Assembly: GCA_964618555.1 (NCBI GenBank)
Contig: CAZUBF010000093.1
Coordinates: 1-14,619, forward strand
Direction: 5' to 3'
Length of the DNA: 14,619 nt
From: Calidifontimicrobium sp964618555
Lineage (GTDB): Bacteria > Pseudomonadota > Gammaproteobacteria > Burkholderiales > Burkholderiaceae_C
In this document: positions 1 through 6,763 of the stretch, piece by piece
Numbering within the stretch: position 1 is the stretch's first letter
Layout: each line of letters begins with the position of its first letter
The notes under the pieces: generated by a model
Seen by the model: the letters and a program-made list of their open reading frames with translations, nothing else
Databases searched by the model: none
What the model was told of the DNA's origin: nothing
Position numbers and translations under genes: made by a program

Positions 1-314
<314 letters not shown>

Positions 315-617
315 CCGAGGCGACGTCGTACCCGCGGCGCCGCTCGGCGCACGGGCCAGGGCCGGTGATGGACGGCGTCGCGCCCGAACTCGGGTCGACC
401 GCCCGCAGCGCATCCCGCCGCGCATCCCGCCGCGCGTGCGCGGGCAGCGCGCGCCGCCACCGGGTTCGAGCCGCACGCGAGTCCACCGTCCCGCGCGCCG
501 AAGGTCGGGTCGCACGGTTCGTGTGCCGCGCCGACCGGCCCGGCAGCGGCGATGCACCGCGTCCCACGCCCCGGCGGGCTGTCGGTGCACGCTGCATCCA
601 GGGCTTTCACTGAACGA

Positions 618-635
618 GACCCGCCGAACCGGGTC
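618..635. repeat. Inverted repeat, 6-base arms, upstream of the MBL-fold gene
   Basis: The arms GACCCG (618-623) and CGGGTC (630-635) are perfect complements around a 6-base loop. The repeat lies 3 bases before the stronger inverted repeat at 639-661, and its 3' arm shares GTC with the outer extension of that one. The two could form alternative hairpins in a leader RNA, or could be protein sites on DNA. Confidence 0.45.
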
Positions 636-638
636 GAA

Positions 639-661
639 AGTCGGCGCGTCACGCGCCGACT
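639..661. promoter_or_regulatory. Perfect 10-bp inverted repeat with 3-base spacer, 50 bases before the MBL-fold start
   Basis: AGTCGGCGCG (639-648) and CGCGCCGACT (652-661) are exact reverse complements around TCA. After a 2x2 mismatch the symmetry resumes with GTCG (633-636) and CGAC (664-667). The repeat ends 50 bases before the ATG at 712. It could be a dimeric regulator's operator or a hairpin in the 5' leader. No T-run follows it, so a classical intrinsic terminator is unlikely. Ten uninterrupted paired bases are more than I see in other gaps of this window, apart from the hairpin after ald. Confidence 0.5.
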
Positions 662-711
662 CGCGACGAGACCACCTGTCCTCGTCCACAGTGCACTTGA
701 AAGGGTCCGCG

Positions 712-1443
712 ATGATCACCGACACACGCACCGGCACCCAGGTCCACGAGATCGCCGACGGCGTCTACCGCATCAACACGCCGGTCGACGTTCCCGGCGG
801 GCCGGCGTTCAGCTTCAACCAGTACCTGCTGGTCGACGACGAGCCGCTGCTGTTCCACACCGGAGCGCGCCAGCTGTTCCCGGCGGTGCGCGACGCCATC
901 GCCGCGGTGATGCCCGTCGAGCGGCTGCGCTACGTCGGCCTCTCGCACGTCGAAGCCGACGAGTGCGGCTCGCTGAACCTGCTGTTCGCCGCGGCGCCGC
1001 GCGCCGTGCCGCTGTGCGGCCAGATCGCGGCGACGGTGTCGGTCAACGACCTCGCCGACCGCGCGCCGCGCGCACTGGCCGACGGCGAACGGCTCGTGCT
1101 CGGCAGCCACACGGTGCAGTGGATCGACACGCCGCACGTGCCGCACGGCTGGGACTGCGGGCTGCTGATGGACGTGTCGCACGGCACCCTCTTCTGCGGC
1201 GACCTGTTCACGCAGGGGGGCCATGGGCAGGTCGCCCTGACCGAGTCCGACATCCTCGGGCCGAGCGAGGCGTTCCGGCAGCCGCTCGACTACTTCGCTC
1301 ACGCGCCGCACACGGCGGCCACACTGGAACGCCTGGCGCAGATGCAGCCGCGCACGCTGGCGTGCATGCACGGCAGCGCCTGGGGCGGCGACGGCGCCGC
1401 CCTGCTGCGCCGCCTGGCCGAAGCGGTCGCGGCGCCGCGTTGA
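712..1443 (+). CDS. Stand-alone ODP-type metallo-beta-lactamase-fold protein (flavodiiron-like domain)
   Basis: 243 residues. The ATG at 712 is chosen because GAAAGG (699-704) precedes it at ribosome-binding distance; upstream in-frame codons look noncoding. The metal-binding pattern is that of the ODP branch of the MBL superfamily: H79-x-E81-x-D83 in SHVEADECG, His142/His145 in TPHVPHGWD, Asp164 in FCGDLF and His220 in ACMHGS. Families with H-x-E-x-D bind a di-iron centre; flavodiiron proteins use it to reduce O2 or NO. No flavodoxin or rubredoxin domain is attached here, so an electron partner would have to be a separate protein, or the enzyme is a sensor or hydrolase. There is no signal peptide, so it is cytoplasmic. 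It converges on the next gene with a 19-base gap. The substrate is unknown; the fold and metal site are secure. Confidence 0.88.
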   Translation: MITDTRTGTQVHEIADGVYRINTPVDVPGGPAFSFNQYLLVDDEPLLFHTGARQLFPAVRDAIAAVMPVERLRYVGLSHVEADECGSLNLLFAAAPRAVPLCGQIAATVSVNDLADRAPRALADGERLVLGSHTVQWIDTPHVPHGWDCGLLMDVSHGTLFCGDLFTQGGHGQVALTESDILGPSEAFRQPLDYFAHAPHTAATLERLAQMQPRTLACMHGSAWGGDGAALLRRLAEAVAAPR

Positions 1444-1462
1444 GCGCGACGCCGCACGCCCG

Positions 1463-1825
1463 TCAGAGGTCTTCGGGGCACGAGGTCGCTTCCGCCGGCC
1501 CCGCCCTGGCGGCAGCGGTGCGCGGCGGCTGCGTGCGCGCCCAGGCGAGCAGCCGCTCGAAGTCGCCGCCGAAGGCGCGTTGCTTGAGCGCCTCGTAGAC
1601 CACCGAGCAGTGCATGACCTCGCCCATCGCGAGCACGCGGCGCGTCGACGCCTCGTGGCACGCGAGATACCCGCGCTTGAGGTCGTCGACCGTCAGGTGC
1701 TTGACGTCGCCGAGCGCCGGCTGCGCCTGGGCGGCACCGAACACGGCGGCCAGCGCCACCGCGGCGGTCGCGGCGATGCGACGGTACGCGCCCCGGCCTG
1801 GCCGAACTTGCGGTGTTGCGGACAT
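1463..1825 (-). CDS. Small secreted protein, conserved hypothetical
   Basis: 120 residues. The start at 1825 is supported by GGGGAGA (minus strand) about 5 bases before the ATG; in-frame ATG codons further upstream would run through the divergent control region. Residues 1-34 form a typical Sec signal: basic RGAYRR, a hydrophobic Ala/Val stretch, and AQA before a probable cut after residue 34. The mature part is helical, with Cys56 and Cys73 (YLACHEAS, VMHCSVVYE) possibly forming a disulphide in the periplasm. It then has the block LKQRAFGGDFERLLAWAR (79-97). I recall similar small exported proteins of unknown function in Burkholderiales with this GGDF-RLLAW ending; the GGDF here is not a diguanylate cyclase. 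The tail after residue 98 is low-complexity. No function is assigned. Confidence 0.75.
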   Translation of the reverse strand: MSATPQVRPGRGAYRRIAATAAVALAAVFGAAQAQPALGDVKHLTVDDLKRGYLACHEASTRRVLAMGEVMHCSVVYEALKQRAFGGDFERLLAWARTQPPRTAAARAGPAEATSCPEDL

Positions 1826-2051
1826 GAGGTTCTCCCCGTCGCCGCCCATCCTCCCGGTGCGGGCCGGCCGCCGCAGGCGCCGCCGGCCCGCTGCCGCCCG
1901 CCCGGCGCCGTCGGCGACGGCCGGCGCGGCGGGTCGGCAGCAAGGTTCATCGCCAGCATCGTCGTTCGCGCGGCGCGGCGCATCCCCTAGCCTGTGGACG
2001 CGCGCCGGCCGCCGCTTAGACTGCGCGTTCCACCGCATCCGCCGCACACCG
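1826..2051. promoter_or_regulatory. Divergent control region between the secreted protein and the ABM protein
   Basis: 226 bases without a gene. For the plus-strand gene the best -10-like hexamer is TAGACT at 2017-2022, with a weak TGTGGA at 1993-1998 placed 18 bases upstream. Transcription from it would give a leader of about 20-25 bases. For the minus-strand gene only the ribosome-binding purines are clear. The middle is a low-complexity run of GCC/GGC. Confidence 0.3.
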
Positions 2052-2354
2052 ATGATCCTCGAGCTCGCCGACATCCGCATCCAGCCCGGCCGTCAGGCCG
2101 AATTCGACGCCGCGATCCTGCGCGGCCTCGACGAGGTGATCAGCCGCGCGCGCGGGTTTCGCGGCTACAAGGTCAACCGGGGCGTCGAGAACCCCGAGCG
2201 GTACCTGCTGACGATCTTCTGGGAGACGCTCGAGGATCACACCGAGCACTTCCGCGGCGGGCCGCTGTTTGCGCAGTGGCGCGCGATCGTCGGGCCGTAC
2301 TTCGCCGCACCACCCCAGGTCGAGCACTTCACGCTGCTGGCCAAGTCGGCGTAA
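2052..2354 (+). CDS. ABM-fold (antibiotic biosynthesis monooxygenase-like) small protein
   Basis: 100 residues from the ATG at 2052 to TAA at 2352-2354. The protein has the ferredoxin-like ABM pattern: first strand LELADIRIQPG, a helix starting RQAEFDAAI, the turn SRARGFRGYKVNRG, the strand YLLTIFWETLEDH, the helix HFRGGPLFAQWRAIVGPYF, and the last strand VEHFTLL. The W-E-(T/S)-x-E-D-H motif is typical. Dimeric ABM proteins include cofactor-free quinol monooxygenases and haem-degrading enzymes, but many have no known substrate. Nothing here shows which applies. There is no signal peptide, so it is cytoplasmic. No clear Shine-Dalgarno precedes the ATG. The next gene on the same strand begins about 200 bases later and probably has its own promoter. 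Confidence 0.82.
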   Translation: MILELADIRIQPGRQAEFDAAILRGLDEVISRARGFRGYKVNRGVENPERYLLTIFWETLEDHTEHFRGGPLFAQWRAIVGPYFAAPPQVEHFTLLAKSA

Positions 2355-2559
2355 CCCGACCGAAGCGCCAGCGGCCCGGCAAGGCGCGTGCGCCTCGGGG
2401 AAGGCCGCGCGTCATGCCGGCGGCGTGACGCCGCGGGCCAAGGCCGGCGCCGCGGCGGCGGCACGAACAGGCGCGGCCGCGGCGGCGTCGGTGCTTCGAG
2501 CATGCACCGGCGGCCGATTCGCTAGCATCGCCGGTTTGGCCACGACGAAGGAACCGAGC
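2355..2559. promoter_or_regulatory. Gap before the Gate-domain gene, with a possible -10 element
   Basis: 205 noncoding bases dominated by GGC/GCC low-complexity sequence. Near its end, TAGCAT at 2523-2528 resembles a -10 hexamer and AAGGA at 2548-2552 is a good ribosome-binding site for the GTG at 2560. No -35 match is seen at the usual distance. Confidence 0.3.
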
Positions 2560-3513
2560 GTGCCGAGGAACTGGACGCAGACGCTGGCGGCGCAGGCACG
2601 CGAGCTGGCCGGCGAGTCGCTGTCGGTGTACTGGGCACTGCTCAAGGTGATGGTGCCGGCGCTGCTGGTGGTCAAGGCCCTGGAGCTGGCGGGCGTCACG
2701 GGCTGGCTCGCCTGGCTGCTGTCGCCGTCGATGCAGTTCGTCGGTCTGCCCGACTCGATGGGCATCGTCTGGGCGACGGTGATGCTGACCAACCTGTACA
2801 CGGCGATCGCGGTCTACGCGTCGTTCGCCGCGCAGGAGACGCTGACCGTGGCGCAGGTCACGGTGCTCGCGACGATGATGCTGGTGTCGCACGCGCTGCC
2901 GGTCGAGGGGGCGATCGCCCGCGCCACCGGCGTGCGCTGGCCTGCGACGCTGCTCGTGCGCGTCGGCGGCGCGCTGGCGCTGGGCGCGCTGCTGCACCTG
3001 CTGTACGCGGGGCTCGGGGTGCTGCAGCAGCCGGCCGTGCTGCGCTGGCAGCCGGCGCCACCGGGCGGGTCGCTGGCCGCCTGGGGCGTGGACCAACTGA
3101 AGATGCTGGCGACGATCCTGCTCGTCATCTTCGCGCTGATGGCGCTGCTGCGACTGCTGCGCGCGCTCGGCGTCGAGCGCCTGATGCACGCGCTGCTGGC
3201 GCCCCTGCTGCGGCTGATCGGCATCCGCCGGGAAGCCGCCAACGCGACGGTGATCGGCATGACGCTGGGCATCAGCTTCGGCGGCGGGCTGCTGATCCGC
3301 GAGGCGCGTTCGGGCCAGCTGACACGGCGCGACGTGTTCCTGGTCATGACCCTGCTCGGGCTGGGCCACAGCGTCATCGAAGACACGCTGCTGGTGCTGC
3401 TGCTCGGCGCCGACCTGTCGGGCATCCTGTGGGCGCGGCTGGCGTTCGCGCTGCTGGCGGTGGCGCTGATCGCGCGCTGGCCGTTGCGGCGCACCGCGCC
3501 GGCCGCGCGCTGA
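2560..3513 (+). CDS. Nucleoside-recognition (Gate) domain integral membrane protein
   Basis: 317 residues. The start is GTG at 2560, 7 bases after AAGGA (2548-2552); the in-frame upstream ATG near 2269 would overlap the ABM gene and add low-complexity residues. About eight hydrophobic segments are visible, near residues 28-50, 66-88, 98-118, 130-156, 180-200, 228-246, 260-284 and 286-306. Two half-repeats carry Gate-type motifs: TNLYTAIAVYASF (77-89) with SHALPVEGAI (110-119), and GMTLGISFGGGLLIREA (233-249) with GLGHSVIEDTLL (267-278). The H-x-(L/V)-x-E pattern is repeated in the inner-membrane Gate family, which includes SpmA/SpmB and YjiH-like proteins and parts of nucleoside and ferrous-iron permeases. 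The substrate is not known; solute transport is an inference. It converges on the marR gene with an 18-base gap that holds a hairpin. Confidence 0.8.
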   Translation: MPRNWTQTLAAQARELAGESLSVYWALLKVMVPALLVVKALELAGVTGWLAWLLSPSMQFVGLPDSMGIVWATVMLTNLYTAIAVYASFAAQETLTVAQVTVLATMMLVSHALPVEGAIARATGVRWPATLLVRVGGALALGALLHLLYAGLGVLQQPAVLRWQPAPPGGSLAAWGVDQLKMLATILLVIFALMALLRLLRALGVERLMHALLAPLLRLIGIRREAANATVIGMTLGISFGGGLLIREARSGQLTRRDVFLVMTLLGLGHSVIEDTLLVLLLGADLSGILWARLAFALLAVALIARWPLRRTAPAAR

Positions 3514-3518
3514 ACGCA

Positions 3519-3542
3519 CGCCGGCGCGGCACTACGCCGGCG
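3519..3542. terminator. Possible bidirectional terminator hairpin
   Basis: Two copies of the self-complementary 8-mer CGCCGGCG (3519-3526 and 3535-3542) flank the 8-base loop CGGCACTA. They form an 8-bp GC stem between converging genes. The 3' half overlaps the last codons of the marR gene. No T-run follows on either strand, so termination is only inferred from position and symmetry. Confidence 0.35.
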
Positions 3543-4059
3543 CACCCGCCAGCTTGGCCAGCAGTTCGACGAGCATCGCGCGCTCGGCCGGCGACAGCGG
3601 CTGCAGCAGCGCCGACTCCATCGTGCGCGAGATGCGCAGCGCTCGCGCGGCCAGGTCGCGCCCGGCGTCGGTGAGCAGCACGTCGAGTGCGCGGCCGTCG
3701 GCGGCGCTGCGCTGGCGCCGCACCAGGGCACGTTCGGCCAGCCGGTCGACGAGCAGCGTGACCTTGGGCGGCGCCACGTCGAGCGCCTGCGACAGCTGCT
3801 TCGGCGTCGCGCTGCCGTTGGCCAGCAGCAGCACCAGCAGGGAGAACTCGACCGGCTGCAACTGCAGCGGCGTGCCCACGTGGCGTTCGAACGCGCGCCT
3901 CGAAGGAACGTCGGCCTTCGCCAGGTGGTAGCCCACCAGGTGCGCGAGCGCCGATGCGTCGAGTGCACCGGCCCGCGCGGCGGCGGGGGACGTTGCGGAC
4001 CCGTGCGTCCCGGCCGCCGGCGGCGCCGCGGCCACGGGCGAGTCACCGGCCGCACCCAT
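3532..4059 (-). CDS. MarR-family transcriptional regulator of the hydroxycinnamate operon (FerC/CouR-like)
   Basis: 175 residues. An Ala/Pro/Gly-rich tail of about 33 residues precedes the domain; the MarR core starts near residue 34. The winged helix is clear: TPKQLSQALDVAPPKVTLLV (residues 85-104) covers helix 2 and the recognition helix. The wing is RRQRSAADGRALDVLLTDAG (114-133), with the D-x-R-x-(L/V)-x-LT signature. Flanking helices would make the dimer interface. The ATG at 4059 lies 7 bases past the fcs stop, so the gene is co-transcribed as the last gene of the operon. MarR proteins in this setting (FerC of Sphingobium, CouR of Rhodopseudomonas) repress hydroxycinnamate genes and release DNA when the hydroxycinnamoyl-CoA binds. 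The same role is inferred here from context, with autoregulation through the operon promoter. A shorter start inside the Ala-rich tail is possible. Confidence 0.88.
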   Translation of the reverse strand: MGAAGDSPVAAAPPAAGTHGSATSPAAARAGALDASALAHLVGYHLAKADVPSRRAFERHVGTPLQLQPVEFSLLVLLLANGSATPKQLSQALDVAPPKVTLLVDRLAERALVRRQRSAADGRALDVLLTDAGRDLAARALRISRTMESALLQPLSPAERAMLVELLAKLAGAPA

Positions 4060-4066
4060 GCCGGGC

Positions 4067-5944
4067 TCAGGCGTGCGGCGCGACGCCGTCGCCGCCGCTC
4101 AGCAGGCGGTACGGGTCGCCGCCTTCGTACAGCGCGTCGACCAGCGCCGCACGGTGGTGCAGCACCGCGCGCTGGTTGATCGACCCCTTGTCGGTGACCT
4201 CGCCCTTGTCGATCGACGGCGGCTCGGCGAGCACGTGGGCGCGCGCCACGCGCGTCGCGCTGCCGGTGCCCTCGTGCCAGAGCCGGTCGAGCAGGCGCTG
4301 GAAGAACATGCGCACGGTCGGGTGGTGCAGCACCTCGGGCGCGGGCGCGCCGGCGCCGAGGCCGGCGAGCTTGCGGCACTCGTCGAGGCGCGGGAACACC
4401 AGCATGCCGACGTCGTCGCGATTCAGCCCGGTGATCACCGCGTCCTGCACGCAAGGCGCGCCGAGCGCGACGATGCGCGCGCGCAACGGGCCGACGCTGA
4501 CGAAGGTGCCCGTGGACAGCTTGAAGTCCTCGGCGACGCGACCGTCGAAACGAAGCCCCTTCTGCGGGTCGGCGGGGTCGACCCACTGCACCGCGTCGCC
4601 GGTGCGGTAGAAGCCCTCGTCGTCGAACGCGGCGGCGGTTTCGGTCGCCGCGCGCCAGTAGCCGGGCATCACGTTCGGCCCGCGGAAGCGGATCTCGACC
4701 TTGCCGTCGGCGTCGGCGCCCATCGGCACCAGCTTGACCTCGACGCCCGGACAAGGCAGCCCGATGTGGCCGGAACGCACGTCGTTGCCCAGCGCGAAGG
4801 TGCAGCTCGGCGCGGTCTCGGTCATGCCCAGCCCGCTGAAGATCGGGATGCGTTCGCCCACCGTGCGTTCGCCGAGTTCGTCGAGCCGGTCCCACACCGC
4901 CTGGCTGAGCCCCGCGCCGGCGAACATGAACGCCTGCACGCGGCTGAACAGCCGTTCGCGCAGCGCCTCGTCGGCCTCCATCGCCGCGGCGATCTCCTCG
5001 AAGCCCTTGGGCACGTTGAAGTAGATCGTCGGCGCGATCTCGCGCAGGTTGCGCAGCGTCTCGCCGATGCCCGCCGCGGTGGGCTTGCCGTCGTCGATGT
5101 ACAGCGTGCCGCCGTTGTACAGCGCGATGCCGATGTTGTGGTTGCCGCCGAAGGTGTGGTTCCACGGCAGCCAGTCGACCAGCACCGGCGGCTCGTCGGC
5201 GAGGAAGGCGAACGCCTGGCGGATCATCTGCAGGTTCGCGCACAGCATGCGCTGCGTGTTGACCACCGCCTTCGGCTGCTTCGTCGATCCCGACGTGAAC
5301 AGGAACTTGACGACGGTGTCGGGGCCGACGCGCGCGTGTGCCGCCTGCGCTGCGGCGCCGGGCGCGGTGGCCAGCAACGACGCGAACGGCGTCGTCGCGC
5401 GGTCGGCGAGCGCGCCTTCGGCGAGCACGACCTCGACGTCGTCGCCCACGGTGGCGGCGATCGCCTTCGCGTAACGCGCGTCGGCGGCGAACACCAGCCC
5501 CGGCGTGGTGGTGGCCAGCACGTGGCGCAGCTTGCCGAAGTCCTGCGACACCAGCGAATACGCCGGCGACACCGGCACCACCGGCACGCCGACCCACATC
5601 GCCCCGAGGTACAGCGTCAGGTGCTCGAGGTCGTTGTCCGACAGGATCGCCACCGGGCGTTCGGTCGACAGCGCGCGTGTGGCCAGCGCCTGGCCGACGG
5701 CGCGAGCGCGATCGAGCATCTGCGCGTACGTGATGCGCACCCAGTCGCCGCCGCGTTCGCGCCGCGCGGCGAAGCTGCGCTCGGGCGCCTCGCGCGCCCA
5801 GTGCTCGAGCCGGTCGGTCAGGCGCGCCGGGTACGGCTGCAGCGGCTCGGTCGAGCGCAGCCGCACGACGCCGTCGGCGCCTTGCTCGACCTCGGCCGAC
5901 AGGCAGCCGCCGACGCGTGCGGCACGGTAGCGCGGCGCACTCAC
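4067..5944 (-). CDS. fcs: Feruloyl-CoA synthase (acid-CoA ligase of the ANL superfamily)
   Basis: 625 residues, normal for bacterial feruloyl-CoA synthases, which are longer than plant 4CL. The start is GTG at 5944, overlapping the upstream hydratase stop as GTGA, which implies translational coupling. It would ligate CoA to ferulate, p-coumarate or caffeate using ATP in the cytoplasm. Visible ANL motifs: phosphate loop TSGSTKQPK (217-225), LVDWLPWNHTFGGNHNIG (255-272, a stretch I associate with this family), A5 motif GMTET (373-377), TGD with Asp450, hinge region FDGRVAEDFKLSTGTFV (466-482), and the catalytic lysine Lys586 in DKGSIN. Oddity: the phosphate loop has Lys222 where ANL enzymes normally have Gly, and A8 reads FDGR-AEDFKLS, a family variation. 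Ring substitution preference cannot be read. The hydratase upstream and MarR downstream support a phenylpropenoid role. Confidence 0.92.
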   Translation of the reverse strand: MSAPRYRAARVGGCLSAEVEQGADGVVRLRSTEPLQPYPARLTDRLEHWAREAPERSFAARRERGGDWVRITYAQMLDRARAVGQALATRALSTERPVAILSDNDLEHLTLYLGAMWVGVPVVPVSPAYSLVSQDFGKLRHVLATTTPGLVFAADARYAKAIAATVGDDVEVVLAEGALADRATTPFASLLATAPGAAAQAAHARVGPDTVVKFLFTSGSTKQPKAVVNTQRMLCANLQMIRQAFAFLADEPPVLVDWLPWNHTFGGNHNIGIALYNGGTLYIDDGKPTAAGIGETLRNLREIAPTIYFNVPKGFEEIAAAMEADEALRERLFSRVQAFMFAGAGLSQAVWDRLDELGERTVGERIPIFSGLGMTETAPSCTFALGNDVRSGHIGLPCPGVEVKLVPMGADADGKVEIRFRGPNVMPGYWRAATETAAAFDDEGFYRTGDAVQWVDPADPQKGLRFDGRVAEDFKLSTGTFVSVGPLRARIVALGAPCVQDAVITGLNRDDVGMLVFPRLDECRKLAGLGAGAPAPEVLHHPTVRMFFQRLLDRLWHEGTGSATRVARAHVLAEPPSIDKGEVTDKGSINQRAVLHHRAALVDALYEGGDPYRLLSGGDGVAPHA

Positions 5945-6750
5945 GACTTGCCCACCTTGCCGGCGCGGCCCTCGAGGAAGTCGCGCATGCGCTGCTTGGC
6001 GCCCTCGTCGCCCTGTGCGATGGCCGCCATCAGCGACTCGACGAACAGCCCGTCGGACTGCGCGAGGTCGGCGATGCGCGGCAGCGCCTGCGTCACGGCG
6101 AAGTTCGACAGCGGCGAGTTCGACGCGATCCTTCGCGCCAGCGCCAGCGCCTTGGCCAGCCCCTCGCCGTCGCCGACGCGGTAGTTCGACAGCCCGAGCG
6201 CCTGGCCCTCGTCGGCGTCGAACACGCGGCCGGTGAGCATCATGTCGGTCATGCGCGCGACGCCGAGCAGCCGCGGCACGCGCGCCGACCCGCCGCCGCC
6301 GACGAACAGGCCCCGCTGGCCCTCGGGCAACCCGTAGAACGTGCTCGCCTCGGCGACGCGCAGGTGACAGGCGCTGGCCAGCTCGAGCCCGCCGCCGACC
6401 ACCGCGCCGTGCAGCACCGCGACCACCGGCACGGGGCCGAACTGGATCGCGTCCATCGCCGCGTGCCACATGCGCGAGTGCGCGACGCCCTCGAAGGTGC
6501 TGCGTTCGGCCAGCTCCGACAGGTCGAGTCCGGCGCAGAAGTGCTCGCCGTCGCCGCTGATCACGACCGCCCGCACCTCGGCGGGCCAGTGCACGAACGC
6601 CGTGTGCAGCTGGCGCACCAGCGTGTCGTTGAGCGCGTTGCGCTTGCTCGGCCGCGCCAGCCGCAGGTGCGCGACGGGGCCGGCGAGCTCGATGCGCAGC
6701 AGGTCCAGCGTGGCCAGCGTGCCGTCAGCCGGGGTGAAGTCGAGGGTCAT
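5941..6750 (-). CDS. Crotonase-family enoyl-CoA hydratase, first gene of the hydroxycinnamate operon
   Basis: 269 residues. The ATG at 6750 follows GGAGAGA (6762-6756, minus strand) at good distance. The crotonase fold is clear: CoA and oxyanion-hole segments FCAGLDL (71-77, Gly74) and VVGGGLELASAC (117-128), and the substrate-side loop YGLPEGQRGLFVGGGG (139-154). Both catalytic glutamates of ordinary hydratases are present, Glu123 and Glu143. From its operon with fcs it should act on feruloyl-CoA or a related enoyl-CoA. In Pseudomonas the equivalent enzyme is HCHL, which hydrates and then cleaves to vanillin plus acetyl-CoA. This protein differs from HCHL at key sites, with Glu123 for Ser123 and Leu80 for Tyr75, so a plain hydration step or a different acyl-CoA is possible. 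It overlaps fcs by 4 bases. The control region upstream contains a palindromic candidate operator. Confidence 0.9.
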   Translation of the reverse strand: MTLDFTPADGTLATLDLLRIELAGPVAHLRLARPSKRNALNDTLVRQLHTAFVHWPAEVRAVVISGDGEHFCAGLDLSELAERSTFEGVAHSRMWHAAMDAIQFGPVPVVAVLHGAVVGGGLELASACHLRVAEASTFYGLPEGQRGLFVGGGGSARVPRLLGVARMTDMMLTGRVFDADEGQALGLSNYRVGDGEGLAKALALARRIASNSPLSNFAVTQALPRIADLAQSDGLFVESLMAAIAQGDEGAKQRMRDFLEGRAGKVGKS

Positions 6751-6763
6751 TCGAGTCTCTCCA

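Larger units (their letters stand above)
315..711. other. Noncoding gap between the ABC ATPase and the MBL-fold gene
   Basis: About 400 bases hold no gene I can support. Frames stay open here (for example 365-613), but their translations are Arg/Ala/Pro-rich with no fold-like pattern, as expected of very GC-rich noncoding DNA. Visible structure: the 10-base palindrome GCGGCGCCGC at 334-343 just after the livF stop, a perfect tandem copy of the 12-mer GCGCATCCCGCC at 408-431, and two adjacent inverted repeats at 618-635 and 639-661 close to the next gene. No convincing sigma-70 promoter is visible. Confidence 0.6.

Noticed and set aside
365..613. Small open frame in the gap after livF
   Set aside because: The translation is low-complexity Arg/Ala/Ser, no ribosome-binding site is seen, and competing frames are open on both strands.
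436..711. N-terminal extension of the MBL-fold gene to an upstream ATG
   Set aside because: The extension is Arg/Pro-rich noncoding-type sequence and spans the inverted repeats, while the ATG at 712 has a good ribosome-binding site and starts the conserved domain.
2433..2490. GCGGCGGC-type run as a repeat element
   Set aside because: It is short low-complexity sequence common in very GC-rich gaps, without a fixed unit or matching copies elsewhere in the window.
2814..5597. Open frame of about 930 codons on the minus strand
   Set aside because: It is a shadow of the Gate-domain, marR and fcs genes in another frame; only low-complexity Arg-rich translation is seen.
4058..6184. Open frame of about 700 codons on the plus strand opposite fcs
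   Set aside because: It is antisense to a well-supported gene, rich in Arg, His, Val and Asp, and has no domain.
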